The notes below the pieces were generated by a model. The model did not search any database, was not told the origin of the DNA, and saw only the letters and a list, made by a program, of their open reading frames with translations. From contig CAVBWS010000008.1 in assembly GCA_963599255.1 (NCBI GenBank), positions 1 through 56,962 on the forward strand: a stretch of DNA of 56,962 nt, given 5' to 3'. Position numbers and translations under genes: made by a program. Shown piece after piece: positions 27,413 through 35,814 of this stretch. The DNA comes from RGIG5612 sp963599255 (GTDB lineage Bacteria; Bacillota; Clostridia; Lachnospirales; Lachnospiraceae). The number at the start of each line of letters is the position of its first letter. Position 1 is the stretch's first letter.

Positions 27413-28254
27413 ATAGGATAGATAAATTAATAGAGCTTCGTAAAGAAAAAAAAGAAGGTATTCTCAGTGTTACAATGCCACCGGCGTGCCTGTGGGACTT
27501 TAACTATACATTTGAATTGGTCGATATGCTTCAGAGAGCCGGTTTGAATCAATTGCTTTTTATGATTGGGGATGTAGATTCTCTAAAAATGGCAGAGGTT
27601 GCACCAGTGGAGGTTGAGCTCCTATTGAAGGGTCTAAAAGAAGGATATAGAACAGAATTAATATCCACACCCATGAAGAAGATTCGTGAGCATTATCCGG
27701 ATCTTGCATTGGTTAATACAGTCCACATCGGTGAAGCATTATGTTATGGTATCAACAGATTCGTTGAAGAAAGTGCGGCCATGGAAATTGACGCAATTGA
27801 TAATTGTGCATACAGATATGTTGAAGATCCGCTGGGGTTTAGGGCAAATATACGTAAACACAATATGTATCATTTTACAGCAATATTTGCGAAAATCATT
27901 GATCATTCAAATCCTACAATGATGGGAATTGTTCAGAAGATGGTCGATACCTCAGAGGGAGAATTGTTTGTAGTGCCTGGAATGATGGGACATGCAGATA
28001 CCTTGTCGGGTGAAGAAATGAAGGTCTATGTGGACTTTATTCGTGAACGTCAGGAAAAAATAGGCAGATATGTGCCGCTTATCGGAATTGGCGGCGTAAG
28101 GTCTCCGGAACAGGCAGCAGATCTGGTACATGTTGCCGGGATAGATGGAGTTCACACATCGACTGCATTTATGAAAAAACTGTTAAGCAATGAACCTTTT
28201 GAGAGGATAGAAGATTATCTGAGAGAATTCAAAGACGCCGTAAATGGCAGGTAA
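27409..28254 (+). CDS. Divergent TrpA-like TIM-barrel protein
   Basis: 281 residues. The C-terminal quarter (VPLIGIGGVRSPEQAADLV then GIDGVHTSTAFMKKLL) follows the end of TrpA, including the glycine-rich phosphate loop GIGG. In the N-terminal half the catalytic glutamate and aspartate of TrpA have no visible counterpart: the strand reads LNQLLFMIGDVDS where LEIGLPYKDP would be. So it is a second TrpA paralogue in the cluster, with altered chemistry or a structural role. Start overlaps the TrpB-like stop (ATGA), and the next gene overlaps its own stop, so the three are tightly coupled. Confidence 0.6.
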   Translation: MNRIDKLIELRKEKKEGILSVTMPPACLWDFNYTFELVDMLQRAGLNQLLFMIGDVDSLKMAEVAPVEVELLLKGLKEGYRTELISTPMKKIREHYPDLALVNTVHIGEALCYGINRFVEESAAMEIDAIDNCAYRYVEDPLGFRANIRKHNMYHFTAIFAKIIDHSNPTMMGIVQKMVDTSEGELFVVPGMMGHADTLSGEEMKVYVDFIRERQEKIGRYVPLIGIGGVRSPEQAADLVHVAGIDGVHTSTAFMKKLLSNEPFERIEDYLREFKDAVNGR

Positions 28255-29108
28255 TGAGGTGCAAAATGCCGGAATTTAAAAAAGAAGATTTTGACCAGAA
28301 GGATAAGAGCGGTATATCAGAAGCGTTTGACAAAAAATACGGGAAACCATTGGCTTTTGGATATACAGCAGATATTTACAGGAAGGATAACAAGGCCATC
28401 AAGGTCTTTAGCAGAGAATTCGGAAAAGATCTTGTATTTAAGGAAGCTCTGTGTATGTCATGCGCAGAATATGCAGGAATAAAAACAGCTAGGATATTGT
28501 CCGTCAGGTGCGAGGAAGGATTCTGGATAACGGAGTCGGAGTATATTGATGGGACAGACCAGCTTAAGGAAATCTTTGCTGCAAGTATCGCTGACGATAT
28601 TGATAAGGTGCATGAAATAGTGCGGAAAATAACAATTCTTCAGGCTGATATTAACAGACGAACATCGCCAAGGCTTCCTAGGTATAAGGATAATGCGAGA
28701 AAAATAATTTGTGCAAATGAACATCTCAGTCAGGTTTGCAGAGAAAAAACGGTTGAATATTTAGAGAAGCTGCCGGATGGCGATGGAATAATGCATGGCG
28801 ATTTTCATCCGCAGAATGTACTTGTCGATAAAAATGGTGAGATGTATGTCATTGATTGGGTTGAAGCGGGAAGTGCACCTCTGGGAGCGGATGCAGCAAG
28901 AACCCTCATGAATTATCTGGTTATGCCACCTGTACCACCGCTGATGAATCCGAAACTCAGACTGGCACAGACATTTATGACTACGTATATGGACGAGACT
29001 GGCATCTCAAAAGAGGACATAGAGGTATGGTTACCGGTTCATGCGGCGATAAATTATGGGGAAAAGGCTGACTGGTACAACGAGGGTATAAAACAGTATT
29101 TATTGTAA
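28254..29108 (+). CDS. Aminoglycoside phosphotransferase-fold small-molecule kinase
   Basis: 284 residues of the APH/choline-kinase fold. Seen: a nucleotide-binding start (FGYTADIYRKDNKAIKVF), the catalytic loop MHGDFHPQNVLVD near residue 180 and the metal-binding VIDWVEAG near 200. Such kinases phosphorylate small molecules; position behind the TrpA/TrpB-like genes and before a transporter suggests it phosphorylates the imported substrate, giving the phosphorylated compound a TrpA-like lyase and a SorC regulator would need. Drug resistance is a less likely alternative. The start shares one base with the previous stop; an ATG at 28266 behind GAGGTG is also possible. Confidence 0.75.
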   Translation: MRCKMPEFKKEDFDQKDKSGISEAFDKKYGKPLAFGYTADIYRKDNKAIKVFSREFGKDLVFKEALCMSCAEYAGIKTARILSVRCEEGFWITESEYIDGTDQLKEIFAASIADDIDKVHEIVRKITILQADINRRTSPRLPRYKDNARKIICANEHLSQVCREKTVEYLEKLPDGDGIMHGDFHPQNVLVDKNGEMYVIDWVEAGSAPLGADAARTLMNYLVMPPVPPLMNPKLRLAQTFMTTYMDETGISKEDIEVWLPVHAAINYGEKADWYNEGIKQYLL

Positions 29109-29145
29109 ACCGAAAGTATAAATTTTATATGGGGAGGTAGAAACC

Positions 29146-30438
29146 ATGAAGGAAAAAAGATTTGGATTTGGAGTGAGGGGCTGGTTAATGGTAGTGTGGG
29201 CTTTTCTTGTAATATCATTGGCTTCGGCAATACCTTCAACGATTCAGGTGGCCATGGATCTTTTTGTGGGTAAGGGATTTAATCCTACGGTGCTGTTGTC
29301 ACTGATGACATATGGATCAATCGGAACATTGATATGCTTATTTGGCATGAATTTTCTTACAGCGAGCGGCAAATTAAGTTTCCGAAAGTTAGGGCTATTA
29401 TTTGGAATTTTATGGGCTGTGTTTACAGCATTGTGGGGAATCGTCGGTTCACAGGGATTATTTATAGTAGTGTATATCTTATCCTTCTTATGCTGTCAGC
29501 TCATGGTTTTAGTTGTTGTAAATAATTTAATAGCCAATTGGTTTCCTAAGAGAAAAGGAACTGTGATTGGTCTTGCAACAATGGGATTCATGATAGGCGC
29601 AATGGCAGGTGTGTTTGTATTAGGCTCATTTGTTGCCGGATCAGGAAACATAGTAATGCCGTATCTGTTATTCGCAATTATTATAATTGCTGTTACATTA
29701 ATGGGATTTTTCTTGTTTAGAGATTATCCCGAAGAGTGTGGATGCTATCCAGATAATGATAGGAATATGACCAGCGAAGAGGCCAAGAGAATATTTGAAC
29801 TCACTATGGAAGAAGCGAAAAAGAGTCCTTGGACACAGAAGAGAATTCTTTCTACTTGGCAGGTATGGTTAATCGGAATCTCATGCGGTATTATGCTTCT
29901 GTTTTCACAGGTTATCTCATCACAGCTGGTGGCAAGGCTTACATGGGCGGGATATGATCCGCAAATGGCTATGAAAATGTTCATGGCGTGCTGCCTTATA
30001 GGCTGCGTCGGAAGCTGGATTGTTGGTGTGATTGACAATAAGATCGGACCTAAAAAAGCAGCGATTATCACTATGATCGCAATGATAATTGCATGTATAC
30101 TCACAACACTTAACAATACGCCATGTATGTTCATAGCATTGGCATTATTAGGTGTGGAATTAGGGGGGTCATCTAATTTTACAATGTCTCTGGTCGTAAC
30201 ATATTGGGGACGCCAGAGCTTTGGAAAGGTATATGGCGTAATTGTAATAATTCAGCAGGTAATCGGAGCATTTGGTGCCTTATTCGCATCTACAACATCA
30301 GCAGCATGGGGATACAACGTAACATATATTATTATGGCGGTAATGGCATTAGCGGCACTTCTTATCTTGCTCCCTATCAAGAATGATTTTGCCCAGAAGA
30401 AGGAAGCCGGATGGGGAGTAAATTCCAAGATTGAGTAA
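29146..30438 (+). CDS. MFS transporter (OxlT/OFA-like)
   Basis: 430-residue membrane protein with about 12 hydrophobic segments. Seen: MVVNNLIANWFPKRKGTVIGLATMGFMIGAMAG-type loop 4-5 (NWFPKRKGTVIG), central cytoplasmic loop at about 195-235, and a second half starting WQVWLIGISCGIMLLFSQ. The loop pattern resembles the oxalate/formate antiporter group, which carries small organic anions. A good GGGGAGGT precedes the ATG, and 37 bases separate it from the kinase, so it ends the operon. It most likely imports the substrate of the cluster; direction and substrate are not shown by the sequence. Confidence 0.8.
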   Translation: MKEKRFGFGVRGWLMVVWAFLVISLASAIPSTIQVAMDLFVGKGFNPTVLLSLMTYGSIGTLICLFGMNFLTASGKLSFRKLGLLFGILWAVFTALWGIVGSQGLFIVVYILSFLCCQLMVLVVVNNLIANWFPKRKGTVIGLATMGFMIGAMAGVFVLGSFVAGSGNIVMPYLLFAIIIIAVTLMGFFLFRDYPEECGCYPDNDRNMTSEEAKRIFELTMEEAKKSPWTQKRILSTWQVWLIGISCGIMLLFSQVISSQLVARLTWAGYDPQMAMKMFMACCLIGCVGSWIVGVIDNKIGPKKAAIITMIAMIIACILTTLNNTPCMFIALALLGVELGGSSNFTMSLVVTYWGRQSFGKVYGVIVIIQQVIGAFGALFASTTSAAWGYNVTYIIMAVMALAALLILLPIKNDFAQKKEAGWGVNSKIE

Positions 30439-30473
30439 ATAGCATCTCAATTAGGCAAATTATAAGGAATGTG

Positions 30474-30498
30474 GCGGCAGCAATATGCTGCCGCTTTC
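30474..30498. terminator. Hairpin after the MFS gene
   Basis: GCGGCAGC (30474-30481) pairs with GCTGCCGC (30487-30494), followed by TTTC. It lies between convergent genes and is probably the operon's terminator. Confidence 0.6.
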
Positions 30499-30550
30499 GG
30501 TGTTACATGAGCTGTGGGGTACGGATATTTCATAGTCTCCCATACTCTGA

Positions 30551-32026
30551 TCATATATTCAAATCCCGAACTTTGTCTGCCAGCTTATAGATCTTATCCA
30601 TGTAATAATCCCTTGCGGCAGCATCCTCATGTGATAAGTTATTTCCTTTCTTATAGACACGTTTTACGAGCCGTGCATAGGTCAGAAGCGCTGCTTTATC
30701 CGTTACCTCCTGAATACGAGCCGCATCATCCGTCTTAAGATATGCTCTCATGAATTGAGAGAAGAATTCCTTGGCTGTTTCATAAGAAAATCCCATAAAC
30801 GACTCGATAACTTCCTTGTTAAGTTCTCCGAATCCTACATAGAACATGTATAAGCCGCTTATCTCTACAATAGGATTGCAGGTGGACAGATTGTCCATAT
30901 CTATAAGAATCGGCTCGCCATCCTGAATCATCACATTTCCCGTATGGAGATCACCATGAATCATGGTATTAGGATGCTGCATATCAGATACTAATTGGTG
31001 AACCTTCTGAGCCAGTTTTTCATCTACATACGCTATGCCGCTGTCAATCCAGCGATGGACATCATCCGTATAATCAGGAAGGTTCATGCCTTCCGCATCT
31101 GTGCTGTGAATGGTATGGGCAAGACTAGCCATGAGCTTGCCGTAGAATTCAACTCGATTAGGGTCTCGGGCGATTAACTGGGAGACAGAGCAGGAATTAA
31201 GCAGTTCGAACATAGAACCATAGCGATCCCCGACGGTGACGATACCGAAAGAGATGGCCGTTGGAATGCCTGCGATAAATGCCTTTCTTGCAAGGTAATT
31301 CTCGCGCTCAATATCCTTATATGTATTATTGCTGTTATATACCTTGATGATCAATTCATCGTCGTATCTGTAAACGGTTCCCTTGGCACCCTGTCCTATA
31401 ATCTTGCATCCGTCAACTGAGTATGAACGCAGCTTCTTATATCTTTCCTTTTCACTCTCAAATGTTCCCGGCCAGATGAAGTTGATATGCTTAAGAAATT
31501 CCTTAAATGCTCCCGTTCTGTTTAGATCCATTTCGAGACTTTCTGCAATGCTCTTATAATACCAGTGATGTATCTTAGGATCGTCCTGGTTCATCTGTGA
31601 CCAGATGGCATCTCCTTTTTCACTGTAATTGTCAGCAAGTGAACGTATATTAGACAGCTTGTCAGCAAGCCATAGCATCTTAACGCCTATGTCTTTGGAG
31701 TTTTTTAAAACCGTAATAGATTCTTCTTTTCTCCTCTTCCATGACAGCCTCTTATCCTCGCCGGGGATACGGACTTCCGTTTCAGAGGAGACTAGGGAGG
31801 CAACCCTGTTGCCGAATCTGGCAGTTATCTCGGACAGTGTTCCGTCGGTATCCTCAACTATATCATGCAGAACGCCGGCAGTTATAACCTCTTCGTCATC
31901 CGTCATGGTTGCGATAATCTGCGCCACCTCCAGGGGATGCAGGATGAATGGTGTTCCGCCTATTTTGCGGATCTTGCCCTGGTGCATAATTGTTGCATAT
32001 ATAATTGCTTCTTCAATACTGTTCAT
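30551..32026 (-). CDS. HD-domain (p)ppGpp hydrolase-like / APH-type kinase fusion
   Basis: 491 residues, two domains. Residues 1-180 match the hydrolase part of RelA/SpoT and small Mesh1-type enzymes: H30 in FILHPLEVAQ, HD at 54-55 in GVLHDIVEDT and D122 in LADKLSNIR. Residues about 205-460 are a protein-kinase-like small-molecule kinase: IGQGAKGTVYRY, catalytic HGDLHTGNVM near 355 and the metal site LIDMDNLS. No synthetase domain. Start: ATG at 32026 with GGAGA upstream matches the beginning of hydrolase homologues; the longer frame to 32152 adds unrelated residues. Joining of nucleotide-hydrolase and kinase modules in one chain is unusual. Substrates of either domain are unknown. Confidence 0.8.
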   Translation of the reverse strand: MNSIEEAIIYATIMHQGKIRKIGGTPFILHPLEVAQIIATMTDDEEVITAGVLHDIVEDTDGTLSEITARFGNRVASLVSSETEVRIPGEDKRLSWKRRKEESITVLKNSKDIGVKMLWLADKLSNIRSLADNYSEKGDAIWSQMNQDDPKIHHWYYKSIAESLEMDLNRTGAFKEFLKHINFIWPGTFESEKERYKKLRSYSVDGCKIIGQGAKGTVYRYDDELIIKVYNSNNTYKDIERENYLARKAFIAGIPTAISFGIVTVGDRYGSMFELLNSCSVSQLIARDPNRVEFYGKLMASLAHTIHSTDAEGMNLPDYTDDVHRWIDSGIAYVDEKLAQKVHQLVSDMQHPNTMIHGDLHTGNVMIQDGEPILIDMDNLSTCNPIVEISGLYMFYVGFGELNKEVIESFMGFSYETAKEFFSQFMRAYLKTDDAARIQEVTDKAALLTYARLVKRVYKKGNNLSHEDAAARDYYMDKIYKLADKVRDLNI

Positions 32027-32374
32027 AATTAGTCTCCGTGCAAATGTAAGATTTTCCCTATTTAGCTGACCATTGAGCGCGCTGCGGACATTAATGTGTG
32101 CGGCACACAGGCCCATGTAATAATACATGCATTTGCGATAAAATGCACGCAAACTATTTTGCTAATATTATTTTGAGCGATAGTAGTGCTGATGGTTAGT
32201 AGTGCAGACGGCTGTCATAGTCAATGATATTGCGGGTGCGTATATTACCTGTATTCTTCCGAAACTTAAGCGGTGTAAGGTGTTGATATACAGGATATAT
32301 TAAGACCCTGTGCATATCACATAGACAGCACAGGGTCTTAATAGGAGAAATTAATTATAGGTGGTATTGTTGTA
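32027..32374. other. Gap between HD/kinase gene and hydrolase gene
   Basis: Apart from the perfect hairpin at 32300-32341 I see no gene or clear regulatory site. Confidence 0.6.
32300..32341. terminator. Perfect 14-bp hairpin after the membrane hydrolase gene
   Basis: TTAAGACCCTGTGC (32300-32313) and GCACAGGGTCTTAA (32328-32341) are exact complements with a 14-base loop. It lies 33 bases after the minus-strand stop at 32375. The following bases in that direction are TATATC, so the T-tract is weak. Confidence 0.6.
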
Positions 32375-34207
32375 TTAGCCGAACCATGTTTCATTAAGAG
32401 AATAATTGCAGGCGATCAGAACTCCCAGCAGCATAGCGCATACGATGATGCCAGGCCATATGCTTTTTGTTTTTCTATAGAGCATATCCATGATAGGTGT
32501 TACCAGGATCATCATGATAGGATAACCATACATGTTATCTAACGGTGCAAACTGGTCAACCGGATGTTTCTCTGCCATTTGTATAATATTCATTCCCTTT
32601 AATGTATTCCAAATTACCAGAATAAGGTAAGGTAAGATGCAGATAATAGTATTTCTTACGGTTGCTATTACATTTCCCTTAGTAGTTCCGTCAGAGTATG
32701 ATGGGTGAGAAATGTATTGTGTTAAGCTGGCAGCAAACAGTATGAAGAAATACAGGATGATGTAGAATGGCATCTGTAACATATGCTCCATATTGAAGCT
32801 TATCATACCGAAGATCATGATTTTGAAGTTGACAGTCAGAAGGATGTCCAGGTAGTTGAGCAATGATGTAACTACAAATACCATGGCAAGTCCCAGTACA
32901 AGACATTTTCCGATATTCATCAGCCCATTGCTGTTCCATGTCATTCCATATTCATAAGGACTACCGCCATTAGGTTTGCCGCATGTAAAGTGCCATACCA
33001 GATAGATGACTATATTCACAATGGCATTACAGATAAGGAACGGAACCCAGATATTGAACCACAGACCTGCCCAGGCTGTTCCTGCAAACAGTGGGATGAT
33101 CTGCCATCTGGCACCGAAGATCTCATATAATGCTATTGTTGCAAATATACGAAAAGCAAGAAACAGAGTACTCTTGATCCTTCTGGATGTCCTTGACTTA
33201 GAATCATCAAAAAGCTGCGGAAATGTCTTAGGTGTTTCTCTCTTGAGAGATTCGAAGAACTTCATTCCTATCAGCGCTCTGATAAGGTAACCTAACAGGA
33301 TAAACAAACATATGATAGCAACACCGCTGAAAATATCAGCCGTTAAAAAGATAGACTGGTTTTCAGGTATATCTGTTCCTGTCGGGTATATCGTTTCCAT
33401 CATGCTGCATGTAGCCAGAACAATTGTTGAAGTAGTAGGCTGCATTTGGTGCTGAACTGCACTTTCACCTCTCCAGCAGTAATCAGCTGTGCCATCCTCC
33501 CAACTGCCGACACCGCAGATCTCGCCTGGGACCATCTCATAAGCAGAACCTTCAACAGCATTTGCATTGCCGTTTATTCCGAAGAAGTTTACCCCGGCAT
33601 TCAGCGCCAGATCACGGTAAGCAGTATTATATCCGCTTAAGGTTCCGCAGTTCTTATAAACTCCCTGATAAAAATTGCCTACGCATTGTGCTGACCATGA
33701 TTGACCTGCAGAAAATCCTGCGATAGTAAGTTTATCCTGATCCACGAAGTCCATATTCTGGAGTTCTTTTGTAACTGCGATAATGTATCCTGAGGCATCT
33801 TCTCCTGAAGTGCCGGTGCCGGCATCATCTTTATAATTTCCATAACCTCTTGCATGTCCTACGAAACTTGATTGTCCCTGACCCGGCATATCACATAAAA
33901 CAGCTACATATCCCCGGCGAGACAATTCAATGCCGAAGGATTTTAATGCATATGAATAAGATGACGCTCCGCCGAGAATGGTAATGCCGGGAGCTTTATT
34001 GTCAGATGTTGCGGATTTTGGACTAAATACCAGAGCACTTCCCGTATATTCCTCCCCATCCATGCTGTAAACAAAAGTAATACGCTGCATTTTTACGCTG
34101 CCCCAGTTGCTGGAATTGCCCCAGACCATAATGAGTGAAAAGAGCATAACAACGATAGTGATCAGTACAACCGGTAAACGGAATTTTTTCTTGATTGAAT
34201 TATTCAT
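32375..34207 (-). CDS. Membrane-anchored alpha/beta hydrolase with C-terminal multi-pass region
   Basis: 610 residues. Seen: an N-terminal membrane segment (about 11-29), then an extracytoplasmic alpha/beta-hydrolase domain with the nucleophile elbow GFSAG (S166), RRGYVAVLCDMPGQGQSS before it, and about eight hydrophobic segments from residue 300 to the end. The acyl or peptide substrate is unknown. Start ATG at 34207 is nine bases after AAGGAGG; the longer frame adds residues without support. It overlaps the end of a 40-codon membrane peptide gene by eight bases. Just downstream of an AgrC/AgrA-like pair, it may be a target or processing enzyme of that system, which is inference. Confidence 0.75.
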   Translation of the reverse strand: MNNSIKKKFRLPVVLITIVVMLFSLIMVWGNSSNWGSVKMQRITFVYSMDGEEYTGSALVFSPKSATSDNKAPGITILGGASSYSYALKSFGIELSRRGYVAVLCDMPGQGQSSFVGHARGYGNYKDDAGTGTSGEDASGYIIAVTKELQNMDFVDQDKLTIAGFSAGQSWSAQCVGNFYQGVYKNCGTLSGYNTAYRDLALNAGVNFFGINGNANAVEGSAYEMVPGEICGVGSWEDGTADYCWRGESAVQHQMQPTTSTIVLATCSMMETIYPTGTDIPENQSIFLTADIFSGVAIICLFILLGYLIRALIGMKFFESLKRETPKTFPQLFDDSKSRTSRRIKSTLFLAFRIFATIALYEIFGARWQIIPLFAGTAWAGLWFNIWVPFLICNAIVNIVIYLVWHFTCGKPNGGSPYEYGMTWNSNGLMNIGKCLVLGLAMVFVVTSLLNYLDILLTVNFKIMIFGMISFNMEHMLQMPFYIILYFFILFAASLTQYISHPSYSDGTTKGNVIATVRNTIICILPYLILVIWNTLKGMNIIQMAEKHPVDQFAPLDNMYGYPIMMILVTPIMDMLYRKTKSIWPGIIVCAMLLGVLIACNYSLNETWFG

Positions 34208-34322
34208 TTGCATTATCCTCCTTGCTTTCCTGCTTTTGCGGCCTCTTGTCTGTAATGATGACAATGGCGGAAATTGCGATAATGATGATTACGCAAATGA
34301 TCTGTGATAGTAATGCTGACAT
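34200..34322 (-). CDS. 40-residue single-span membrane peptide
   Basis: Starts at ATG 34322 behind GGGGAGGTG. Reads MSALLSQIICVIIIIAISAI, then a basic-acidic tail ending KEDNANE. One membrane segment at about 4-24. Its end overlaps the start of the hydrolase gene, so the two are translationally coupled. I do not recognise it. It could be a small partner subunit of the hydrolase or a signalling peptide, but it lacks the AgrD pattern. Confidence 0.6.
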   Translation of the reverse strand: MSALLSQIICVIIIIAISAIVIITDKRPQKQESKEDNANE

Positions 34323-34408
34323 GACGCACCTCCCCAAAAATATTGCTGTCAATACCATCAAATGCCTTATGGGCAAACATTTTTTCTGACATTCGCAGTA
34401 TACAGACA

Positions 34409-34440
34409 TAAAAAAATTACGCCATAGTTTTGGCGCAACT
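34409..34440 (-). terminator. Terminator of the two-component operon
   Basis: On the minus strand TTGCGCCA pairs with TGGCGTAA (one G-T) and is followed by a run of seven Ts. It lies 37 bases after the histidine kinase stop and separates it from the small peptide gene. Confidence 0.8.
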
Positions 34441-34476
34441 GATATTGTGGTGTCGTAAGTGATAGAATTTCAGATA

Positions 34477-35814
34477 TTATTCTATCGGGATCATGAGGGT
34501 GAGTCTGAACCAGTGGTTCTTGCTGTCTATGGAGATCTGAGTGTCACCTCCGTATTTCTTTATGCTCCTTTTTATGCTTGTTATGCCAATCCCGTGCCAG
34601 GATGCATCTTCTTTGCTGGTAGCTAGCTTATCTCCTTGCTGAAGTATGGCATCGGAAAATTGATTTGATATCCTGATGACGAGAAAATTAGCATAAGCAG
34701 AACTTTTAAGATAAATGATTCTTTCCATATCATTTGGCAGCTTCATGCAGGCTTCAATGGCATTATCCACAGCATTGCCGAAAATGGTAACTATATCCAC
34801 GGGATTCATTCCTTCAAGCTTGCCCAGATCCATGCAAATGTTAAATCCTATATGTTCCCTCCTGGCACGCTGTATTTTTTCAGAAAGAACTGCATCTGCT
34901 GCACTATTGCCTGTTTTGACGGCAGCTTCATATACCCCCAGATTGTCCAGAAGTGTATCTACATATTGCTCAATATTTTGATTTCCTTGTTCCAATGTCT
35001 TGATGGCATACAGATGATTTTTCATGTCATGGTAGAGCATTCGTATCTCTTCATTTGCCTGCATGCTCTTTTTTGCATTTTGAATTTCATAATCAGAGCG
35101 AAGTTTCTCCAGCTCAAGCCTGCTTTTTTCGGAACGATTGTATAAATTGACTTCAAATAATATAACTAGGGCGACAATACCCAAGATCGCGAAAAGGGAA
35201 TATAATGCTGAAGTGTCCCATCTAAGGGTTTTGCTGACTGTATTCTGCGTAGTAAGCAGAGACCATTTGATATAAAGCTGGAGGAATATCGCCATACATG
35301 CAAGAAGCCATCGGGTCAGACCGACGGAGGTGATGCCTTCGAGATGGACGATCCTGCTGACGAGCAGCATCAGCAGGATTTCTACAGGAATTGCAATCAG
35401 TCTGAACCAGAATTGATAATCCCAGGAAGAATTATAAAACATGCATAGCAAGACGCATAAAATACGGATATTTTGTACTGCAAGGTAAAGAACCGTATAA
35501 TAGGCTGCAAGATATGCTTTTACAGGTAAGGGCTTTTCCTTGATAAATATAAGAACTGCCCAGATAATTAAAAATCGAAGGATTATTCTGATTCCTTGAT
35601 TTGTGAAATTTTGTATTGTTATTTCTGATGTGATCTGCGTAAAACTTGCCGGGGCAAAGTAATAGATAGCCAGCAGGGCAAAACACGCATATCCTACCCA
35701 TGTTGTTTTGCTTTCTGCTTTTCCTGAAATCTTACGGAATAAAAGCAGTACAGCAAATATTTCGGCTGCCATGCTGAAGGTATTAATAATATATCTGGAT
35801 ATTTCACTGCTCAT
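34477..35814 (-). CDS. AgrC-like sensor histidine kinase
   Basis: 445 residues. Seen: about six to seven membrane segments over residues 5-225, the phospho-acceptor H262 in LYHDMKNHLYAI, then a GHKL ATPase domain with the N box FGNAVDNAIEAC near 341 and the G box GIGITSIKRSIKKYGG. This is the HPK10 layout of AgrC-type peptide sensors. No agrB or agrD is adjacent. Its start overlaps the response-regulator stop by four bases. Likely senses a peptide or other extracellular signal. Confidence 0.88.
   Translation of the reverse strand: MSSEISRYIINTFSMAAEIFAVLLLFRKISGKAESKTTWVGYACFALLAIYYFAPASFTQITSEITIQNFTNQGIRIILRFLIIWAVLIFIKEKPLPVKAYLAAYYTVLYLAVQNIRILCVLLCMFYNSSWDYQFWFRLIAIPVEILLMLLVSRIVHLEGITSVGLTRWLLACMAIFLQLYIKWSLLTTQNTVSKTLRWDTSALYSLFAILGIVALVILFEVNLYNRSEKSRLELEKLRSDYEIQNAKKSMQANEEIRMLYHDMKNHLYAIKTLEQGNQNIEQYVDTLLDNLGVYEAAVKTGNSAADAVLSEKIQRARREHIGFNICMDLGKLEGMNPVDIVTIFGNAVDNAIEACMKLPNDMERIIYLKSSAYANFLVIRISNQFSDAILQQGDKLATSKEDASWHGIGITSIKRSIKKYGGDTQISIDSKNHWFRLTLMIPIE

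Noticed and set aside
28254..29108. Aminoglycoside resistance gene
   Set aside because: The fold is shared by many metabolic kinases, and the operon context points to metabolism.
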